Assembly: GCA_030650265.1 (NCBI GenBank)
Contig: JAUSEJ010000965.1
Span: 1 to 11,415, forward strand
From: Dehalococcoidia bacterium
Lineage (GTDB): Bacteria; Chloroflexota; Dehalococcoidia; JACPQF01
Direction of reading: 5' to 3'
DNA length: 11,415 nt
Numbering within the stretch: the first letter of the stretch is position 1; each line of letters starts with the position of its first letter. A model generated the notes under the pieces. The model was not told the DNA's origin. It did no database searches and saw only the letters and a program-made list of their open reading frames with translations. The position numbers and the translations under genes were made by a program. Shown in pieces: positions 6,836 through 11,415 of the stretch.

Positions 6836-8749
6836 CTAGCTAGCTTTCTCCTTCCTGTAGAACTGGACGATATCTCCGACCTCGAAGTCGGCAAATCCAT
6901 CGACGCCTATCCCGCATTCATAGCCAGTTGCGACCTCCCTGGCATCGTCTTTGAACCGTTTGAGGCTACTGAGGGAGCCGGAGAATAGTTGCTCTCCCCT
7001 ACGCATGACACGAATGACGGCCCCCCGGCTGGCTTTGCCTTCGAGAACGAAAGAGCCGGCCACGGCGGTATGCCTGCCAATCTTGAACACCTGACGAACT
7101 TCACAGGTGCCATCGAGTACGTCAACATACTTTGTCTCTAACATGCCGGTGAGCGCCAGTTGCACGTCTTCGATGATGTTGTAGATTACCTCATACTGAC
7201 GAACGTCGACGTGTTCAGTTTCGGCTAATCTCTTCGCACCCGTCTCAGGCTTCGTGTTAAAACCGACAATTATAGCTTTTGAGGCCAGGGCCAGCATGAC
7301 GTCCGACTCGGTAACGCTGCCAGTACCGGAGTGAACAAATCTAACCTTGACATCTTCAGTCGACAGCTTCTCTACCGAATTCTTGATAGGCTCCAAGGAT
7401 CCTTGAACATCGGTCTTGAGGATAAGATTGAGTTCCTTTACGTTGCCTTCCTTGATCTCCCGGAATACGTCCTCGAGAGTCACCGCACGGTGGAGAATCC
7501 CGGCCGCCGCGTCTCTCGTACGGAGCCTCTCTGTCACCCGCGCTTTGGCGGTCTTCTCATCGATGACAACTTCTACGGTGTCGCCGGCTTGGGGGACGGC
7601 GCTAAGGCCAAGAACCTCTACCGGCATAGATGGGTCTGCTTTTTTCACCCTTTTGCCAAGGTCGTTGAACATCGCCTTGATTCGCCCATAGGTTTCGCCC
7701 GCGACGACGAACTCGCCGAGTTTCATAGTTCCAGTCTGAACCAGAATCGTGGCCAGGGGACCTTTGGTCTTGTCCAACTCGGCCTCGACCACCACCCCGA
7801 TAGCCGCTCGATCGGGGTTAGCTTTCAACTCGGCCACCTCCGCGACAATCAGAAGGTTCTCAAGAAGATCTTCTATACCTTCCCTTCGCCTCGCCGACAC
7901 CGGAACGCAAATAGTGTTGCCGCCCCAGTCCTCGGGGACAAGACCGGCCTCGGCCAGTTCCTGCTTGACCCGATCAGGATTGGCATTAGGTTTGTCAATT
8001 TTATTAATTGCGACAATGATCTGTACTCCAGCCGCCTTGGCATGGTCAATAGCTTCCCTCGTCTGCGGCATTACACCGTCATCGGCGGCTACAACGAGGA
8101 CAGCGATGTCGGTTATCTGTGCCCCACGTGCCCTCATCGCCGTGAAGGCTTCGTGGCCGGGGGTATCAAGGAAGGTAATCTTCTGCCCGTGAATCTCAAC
8201 TTGATAGGCGCCAATGTGCTGGGTTATTCCACCGGCCTCTTCCCCGGTAACGTTGGTCTCGCGAATCGCATCGAGCAGACTGGTCTTTCCGTGGTCGACG
8301 TGTCCCATAATTGTGACTATCGGCGGACGTGGTATTAGAGCAGCGACATCTTCTTCGATGAAGCGCTTGAGAGCCCCAAGGTCTCTGGGCAGAGCAGCCT
8401 CCGCTTCGGGGACAGCCATCTCACTTGGCTCATAGCCGAGGTCCGTGGAGACGATGGCCGCCGTATCATAATCGACAAGTTGGTTGATACTGGCCATAAC
8501 GCCATTCTTCATCAGGTCCTTGATTACTTCAACAGGGCTGATTCTTAGAATGTCCGCTAGATCTTTGACTGATAGGCTGCGAGGAATCTCAACTGCCTGT
8601 GGTGCAGCCTCGACGACTGCCTTTGGCACAACTGTCTGGGGTGCCGACCTTGTCCCGTTGTTTCTCGTCGGCGATCTGCGTCTCTGTCCTGAGGCTTGAC
8701 CAGGTCTATATCCCGCTGTCCTTGGGCGATTGCCCACTCTCGTACCCAT
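6836..8749 (-). CDS. infB: Translation initiation factor IF-2
   Basis: IF-2 is the GTPase that brings fMet-tRNA to the 30S subunit and promotes subunit joining. The protein has 637 residues. A short, basic Gly/Arg/Pro-rich N-terminus (1-55) is followed by one IF2_N motif (about 56-105). The G domain has G1 GHVDHGKT (149-156), G3 DTPGH (195-199) and G4 NKID (249-252), with SARRREG as G5. Domains II, III and IV follow to the usual C-terminal [10 protein letters not shown]. The N-terminal region is much shorter than in enterobacteria. ATG 8749 is chosen because AAGGAGG stands 7 nt upstream; a GTG 24 nt earlier would put that site inside the gene. The 99 bp before it, after ylxR, are where ylxQ is often found; no gene is seen there. 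Confidence 0.98.
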   Translation of the reverse strand: MGTRVGNRPRTAGYRPGQASGQRRRSPTRNNGTRSAPQTVVPKAVVEAAPQAVEIPRSLSVKDLADILRISPVEVIKDLMKNGVMASINQLVDYDTAAIVSTDLGYEPSEMAVPEAEAALPRDLGALKRFIEEDVAALIPRPPIVTIMGHVDHGKTSLLDAIRETNVTGEEAGGITQHIGAYQVEIHGQKITFLDTPGHEAFTAMRARGAQITDIAVLVVAADDGVMPQTREAIDHAKAAGVQIIVAINKIDKPNANPDRVKQELAEAGLVPEDWGGNTICVPVSARRREGIEDLLENLLIVAEVAELKANPDRAAIGVVVEAELDKTKGPLATILVQTGTMKLGEFVVAGETYGRIKAMFNDLGKRVKKADPSMPVEVLGLSAVPQAGDTVEVVIDEKTAKARVTERLRTRDAAAGILHRAVTLEDVFREIKEGNVKELNLILKTDVQGSLEPIKNSVEKLSTEDVKVRFVHSGTGSVTESDVMLALASKAIIVGFNTKPETGAKRLAETEHVDVRQYEVIYNIIEDVQLALTGMLETKYVDVLDGTCEVRQVFKIGRHTAVAGSFVLEGKASRGAVIRVMRRGEQLFSGSLSSLKRFKDDAREVATGYECGIGVDGFADFEVGDIVQFYRKEKAS

Positions 8750-8756
8750 AATATCC

Positions 8757-8763
8757 CCTCCTT
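8757..8763 (-). promoter_or_regulatory. Ribosome binding site of infB
   Basis: The minus strand reads AAGGAGG, a 7-nt spacer, then ATG at 8749. This is the best-spaced Shine-Dalgarno in the cluster, and it decides the infB start against the upstream GTG at 8773. Confidence 0.8.
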
Positions 8764-8848
8764 GTGCTACCACCGGGTGACCTGATCAGACAGCGGCGAG
8801 CGGTTAGGATTAGTAGCTTACATCACTAGTCGCCTCGAAGATTCCACA

Positions 8849-9184
8849 TTACTCACATGGTTTCTCGTTCTCAATGCTGTCTGAAAGAGTACTAACGAAC
8901 TCCACCAGCTTCTCCCGGTCATCGGGCAAAATGGTGGTCTGAAGGGCATGCTCTATGCTTCTCCGCTTCAGAGCTCCCTCAAAGCATTCTCTTGTTCGGC
9001 AGATGTAGGCTCCCCGTCCCGGTTTCTTGCCGGTCAAGTCTACTTCAATCCTGCCGTCGATTCCCCGCACTACCCGTACCAGGTCTCGCTTTGCGGTCGT
9101 TTCACGACAGACGATACAGGTGCGCTGCGGAATATGCTTGCGCCTCATCGGTCTTTGCTTGCGCGACTTCGGCTGCTCCGGCAT
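8849..9184 (-). CDS. ylxR: YlxR-family RNA-binding protein (RnpM)
   Basis: This is a DUF448/YlxR protein of 111 residues. The family signature is present: RTCIVCRE with Cys23 and Cys26, KRDLVRVVR, then KKPGRGAYICR (about 53-63), and a second cysteine pair around 62-67. Lys/Arg richness in the first 20 residues fits nucleic-acid binding. In Bacillus the family has been reported to bind RNA and modulate RNase P (name RnpM); that role is inherited from the family, not visible here. It sits between nusA (18 bp gap) and infB, the canonical place. The start is ATG 9184, with GAGG about 10 nt upstream. The C-terminal 30 residues are acidic and poorly conserved in general. Confidence 0.94.
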   Translation of the reverse strand: MPEQPKSRKQRPMRRKHIPQRTCIVCRETTAKRDLVRVVRGIDGRIEVDLTGKKPGRGAYICRTRECFEGALKRRSIEHALQTTILPDDREKLVEFVSTLSDSIENEKPCE

Positions 9185-9202
9185 ATCTACTGCGCCTCAA
9201 TC

Positions 9203-10831
9203 CTACCTGCGAGTGTGTTTAAGGTAGTCATACTCGCCTTCCGCGCCTTCTTCGCCTTCTTCTTCCACTTCCTCGACGTAGACGCGCTGTCGTTTGGCCT
9301 TTTTGGGCTTACCAGCATCGTCGTCTGTCTCAACTTTCTTTCCCTTGCCAACTCTTCTACCGCGAGCATCCACCCGTTCGACCGAAGGAGCAACAGTTAG
9401 AATCTCCTCGGCAAAGCGAATCTGCGGCTTCTCAACCACTTTGGGTGGCTCAGCAATGGGGATTACCAGAGGAATCTCCCGAGGAATGACCCGCACCGGT
9501 GCGATTCTAGCCACAGACAGTGGCGTAGACACCTCGATGATCTCATTAACGGTCACCGTCGGAACCTCGGCTTCTAGTACGGCCTCAGATGGGAGTTCCA
9601 ATTCCGGCGCAACGGCCGATACTATCGCCTCAAGAGATTCGATTGGCTCGCCTTCAGCCACAGAGCCTTCTCCCACAGATCCTTCCAAAGGAGGACCCAT
9701 GGTATCTTGCGTTAGCTCGATAACTTCGAGCGGTCCCAACAGATCCTCCAAAGTTGGCATGGCAGCTAGACGTGCCGCCCGCTCCGTCTTTTCGGCTCGG
9801 GAAACCGACAGGGCCTTAATATCAATACGCCATCCCGTAAGCTTGGCCGCTAGTCGAGCGTTTTGCCCTTCCTTGCCAATTGCCAGTGACAACTGGCGGT
9901 CGGGAACCACGACGTTAGCGGTTTTGTCATCCTCTGCCAGGTCGACGCTAAGAACTTGGGCCGGGCTAAGGGCATTACCCACGAAGATTGCCGAATCGGG
10001 ATGCCACTGAACGACATCTACTTTCTCGCCGTTTAGCTCATTGACAATGTTTTGGATGCGAATTCCGCGTAGTCCGACGCAGGATCCAACGGGATCAACC
10101 CCCTCCTGGCGGGCAGCGACGGCCACCTTACTGCGCGAGCCTGCTTCACGGGCGATTGATTTCAGCTCAACAAGACCGTTGTAGATCTCGGGCACTTCCA
10201 ATTCAAAAAGGCGCCGCAGGAGATTGCGGTGAGTACGGGAAACCATCACCTGAGGCCCCTTATTGGATCGATGTACTTCCAGCAGGAATACTTTGATCCT
10301 TTGTCCCAAGCGGTAGTGCTCCGTAGGCACTTGCTCCGGATTTGGCAAGATAGCCTCGACTTTCCCCAGATCGATCACTATCTGCTTGGGCTCAATCCGC
10401 TGGATTACACCACTAATTATGTCGCCTTCTTTGTCGATGAACTCTTCATAAACCGCTTCGCGCTCCGCTTCGCGCAACCTCTGAAGCACAACTTGCTTCG
10501 CCGTTTGCGCCGCGATCCGGCCGAAATCCTGCGGGCCAGGGGTCTCGACTTCCACCGTCTCACCGATTTGGGCGCTCGAACTGATCTTCCTCGCCTCGTC
10601 TAGAGTTATCTCAAGCCGCTGATCTTCGACAATCTCGACTACCGTTTTCTGGGCAAATATCTTGGCCTCACCGCTATTAGGCAGTAGCTTCACCGTGATG
10701 TTCTGTGTACCGCCGAAATTCCTCTTATAGGCCGAAACGAGAGCCGCCTCCAGAGCATCCAGTATGATCTCCTTCGGCAGGTTCTTCTCTGCACAAAGCT
10801 GCGTGATAGCAATTAGGAGTTCATTTTTCAT
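9203..10831 (-). CDS. nusA: Transcription termination/antitermination factor NusA
   Basis: NusA binds RNA polymerase and nascent RNA and modulates pausing, termination and antitermination. The protein has 542 residues. The RNAP-binding N-domain (1-about 125) begins [15 protein letters not shown], like other NusA proteins. It is followed by S1 (about 130-200), KH1 (about 225-275, with [20 protein letters not shown]) and KH2 (about 295-345, with [19 protein letters not shown]). After residue 350 comes a nearly 190-residue low-complexity extension, Glu/Pro/Val-rich, then a Lys/Arg/Asp patch, then a run of Glu and a DYLKHTRR end. The start is ATG 10831, which matches the family N-terminus. AGGAGG lies 13 nt upstream, a long spacer. 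The reading frame extends further upstream to 10894, but that part has no family character. It is the first gene of the operon; rimP is absent. Confidence 0.97.
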   Translation of the reverse strand: MKNELLIAITQLCAEKNLPKEIILDALEAALVSAYKRNFGGTQNITVKLLPNSGEAKIFAQKTVVEIVEDQRLEITLDEARKISSSAQIGETVEVETPGPQDFGRIAAQTAKQVVLQRLREAEREAVYEEFIDKEGDIISGVIQRIEPKQIVIDLGKVEAILPNPEQVPTEHYRLGQRIKVFLLEVHRSNKGPQVMVSRTHRNLLRRLFELEVPEIYNGLVELKSIAREAGSRSKVAVAARQEGVDPVGSCVGLRGIRIQNIVNELNGEKVDVVQWHPDSAIFVGNALSPAQVLSVDLAEDDKTANVVVPDRQLSLAIGKEGQNARLAAKLTGWRIDIKALSVSRAEKTERAARLAAMPTLEDLLGPLEVIELTQDTMGPPLEGSVGEGSVAEGEPIESLEAIVSAVAPELELPSEAVLEAEVPTVTVNEIIEVSTPLSVARIAPVRVIPREIPLVIPIAEPPKVVEKPQIRFAEEILTVAPSVERVDARGRRVGKGKKVETDDDAGKPKKAKRQRVYVEEVEEEGEEGAEGEYDYLKHTRR

Positions 10832-10844
10832 CGTCGCGCCAGGA

Positions 10845-10850
10845 CCTCCT
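10845..10850 (-). promoter_or_regulatory. Ribosome binding site of nusA, long spacer
   Basis: AGGAGG lies 13 nt before the ATG at 10831. The core is full but the spacing is longer than the usual 5-9 nt. No in-frame alternative start lies closer. Confidence 0.55.
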
Positions 10851-10924
10851 GCTGCCCGATCTGTCGCCAGTCGACTTAGATGACTCACAACCATCGAGCA
10901 ACCATATTCAGTTTTTGCTGCAAT

Positions 10925-10950
10925 AAAAAAGTGGGAAAAATCCCACTTTT
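10925..10950 (-). terminator. Terminator-like hairpin in the nusA leader (candidate attenuator)
   Basis: On the minus strand AAAAGTGGGA-TTTT-TCCCACTTTT forms a 10-bp stem with a 4-nt loop. The descending arm is part of a run of six Ts (10930-10925), followed by A and TTG. The GC core is only about six pairs, so this is a weak intrinsic terminator with an interrupted distal U-tract. It lies some 20-45 nt after the predicted nusA start point and about 100 nt before the gene, so it would act on the operon's own leader. Read on the plus strand only four Ts follow and no gene precedes it, so that direction is less likely. Confidence 0.7.
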
Positions 10951-10975
10951 GCCAGAACCTTTCCTTATCACGCGT

Positions 10976-11005
10976 AGTATATCATACTCCCGGCAAAGTA
11001 TGCAA
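10976..11005 (-). promoter_or_regulatory. Predicted nusA operon promoter
   Basis: On the minus strand the -35-like TTGCAT (11005-11000), an 18-bp spacer and the -10 box TATACT (10981-10976) predict a start near 10969 and a leader of about 138 nt. The -10 lies within an AT-rich TATGATATACT. The leader contains the terminator-like hairpin. Confidence 0.6.
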
Positions 11006-11019
11006 GTGACAACACAAGG

Positions 11020-11049
11020 TTGACGTGCCGACAAATCGTATGCTAGAAT
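11020..11049 (+). promoter_or_regulatory. Predicted promoter of the divergent surface-type gene
   Basis: On the plus strand TTGACG (11020-11025), an 18-bp spacer and TAGAAT (11044-11049) with an upstream TG (TGCTAGAAT, extended -10) predict a start near 11056, about 23 nt before the TTG codon. It lies back to back with the nusA promoter, with 14 bp between the two -35 boxes. Confidence 0.6.
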
Positions 11050-11078
11050 GACCTAGAGACGGCAATCGGGGTACAAAG

Positions 11079-11405
11079 TTGGTCAACAAAACTGGTCGTA
11101 GGACCCACCGGGCGGAGGCGCTCTTGCCTCTCGCCCCAATCGTTGTGGCTGCTGCCGTCTTCATGGCTTTGCTCAACGCCAGCCAGGCCTCTTTCAGTCT
11201 ATTCTACTCTCCGATCGCCTCGCCAACGGCCACCTCTACCAACACGGCGACTGGGACGTCCACCAGCACTCCCACGCCGACTGCCACTAACATCGCCACG
11301 GCGACCAGTACGCCAACGGCCACCAGCACAGCTACGCCCGCGCCCACTTTCGCCAACAAGATCTACCTGCCAGTAACAGCGCGCGGTTATGACGGTGGCT
11401 GGTAG
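11079..11405 (+). CDS. Small secreted or anchored Thr/Ser-rich protein with C-terminal IYLPV motif
   Basis: This is a complete 108-residue gene. The N-terminus is basic (NKTGRRTHRAE), followed by a hydrophobic stretch from about 14 to 33, so it is either a signal peptide or a single membrane anchor. Residues about 48-90 are almost only Thr, Ala, Ser and Pro, a flexible, possibly O-glycosylated linker. The last residues contain NKIYLPVTARGYDGGW. Thr/Pro linkers ending in a YLP-type motif are, to my knowledge, frequent at the C-terminus of large surface proteins in Chloroflexota; here there is no large domain in front. The start is TTG with only a GGGG-like ribosome site, and no ATG exists upstream. 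The TAG stop is inside the window. Function is unknown; it may be the remnant of a larger protein. Confidence 0.72.
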   Translation: MVNKTGRRTHRAEALLPLAPIVVAAAVFMALLNASQASFSLFYSPIASPTATSTNTATGTSTSTPTPTATNIATATSTPTATSTATPAPTFANKIYLPVTARGYDGGW

Positions 11406-11415
11406 TCGAGAGGGA

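Noticed and set aside
7331..8338. 335-codon plus-strand open frame opposite infB
   Set aside because: It is fully antisense to the conserved G and middle domains of IF-2. It has no family motifs and no ribosome site of note, so it is a codon-bias shadow.
8750..8773. Upstream GTG start for infB at 8773
   Set aside because: It would place the AAGGAGG site inside the gene and adds eight residues without family support; ATG 8749 is well spaced from that site.
8764..8848. Promoter or weak stem (GCTACTA with TGGTAGC) between ylxR and infB
   Set aside because: The only -10/-35-like pair is far from consensus, and the 7-bp stem includes a wobble pair with a loop of over 30 nt.
10832..10894. N-terminal extension of nusA up to 10894
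   Set aside because: The extra 21 residues do not resemble NusA, whereas KNELL directly after ATG 10831 is the normal family N-terminus.
10927..10950. The same hairpin as a plus-strand terminator
   Set aside because: Only four Ts follow on the plus strand and there is no plus-strand gene upstream for it to terminate.
1..11415. CRISPR array, tRNA, rRNA or insertion sequence
   Set aside because: No regularly spaced repeats, cloverleaf, conserved rRNA sequence or transposase motif was seen on either strand.

Overview
The window holds a bacterial housekeeping cluster for transcription, translation initiation, ribosome maturation and RNA modification. It lies entirely on the minus strand and is read from about 10970 down to 631. 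A divergent small surface-type gene sits at the right edge and an accessory small gene at the left. The far right gene has a Thr/Ser/Pro-rich linker followed by a C-terminal IYLPV-type motif, a pattern I associate with surface proteins of Chloroflexota (Anaerolineae and relatives). Together with the gene order this suggests a Chloroflexota genome. That placement is an inference; a 16S or ribosomal-protein phylogeny would be needed to fix it.

Layout, right to left. A compact region (10970-11050) carries two divergent sigma-70/A-type promoters with their -35 boxes 14 bp apart. One drives the 108-residue surface-type gene (11079-11405, +). The other drives nusA. Between the nusA promoter and nusA lies a terminator-like hairpin with a U-tract, a plausible attenuator. 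Then follow nusA, ylxR (rnpM), infB, rbfA, a DHH-DHHA1 phosphoesterase (nrnA-like), truB, ribF and tyrS, mostly with tiny gaps or overlaps (tyrS/ribF share ATGA; ribF overlaps truB), so they look like one transcription unit. A membrane glycosyltransferase of the GT39/PMT type follows 44 bp after tyrS.

The left 630 bp is accessory. A 65-codon unknown gene on the minus strand (319-516) has its own TTGACA-N17-TATACT promoter and an AGGAGG ribosome site, with a perfect 14-bp tandem repeat abutting the -35 box. The last 318 bp hold a 22-bp perfect palindrome and a loose direct repeat but no convincing gene.

How the genes work together: NusA (elongation and termination), YlxR/RnpM (RNA-binding modulator), IF2 (initiation) and RbfA (30S maturation) form the classical nusA-infB core. 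The DHH phosphoesterase (nanoRNA/pAp turnover), TruB (tRNA Psi55) and RibF (FMN/FAD) are its usual downstream companions. TyrRS and a glycosyltransferase are added at the tail. rimP, normally just before nusA, and ylxQ, often between ylxR and infB, are not here.

Most of the window is ordinary core genome and I see no unmistakable new system. The points most worth following are the apparent lack of any ATG/GTG/TTG start for the nrnA-like gene, the candidate NusA-responsive attenuator in the nusA leader, the strongly signalled 65-aa unknown gene with its tandem operator-like repeat, and the stand-alone surface 'linker plus motif' protein.
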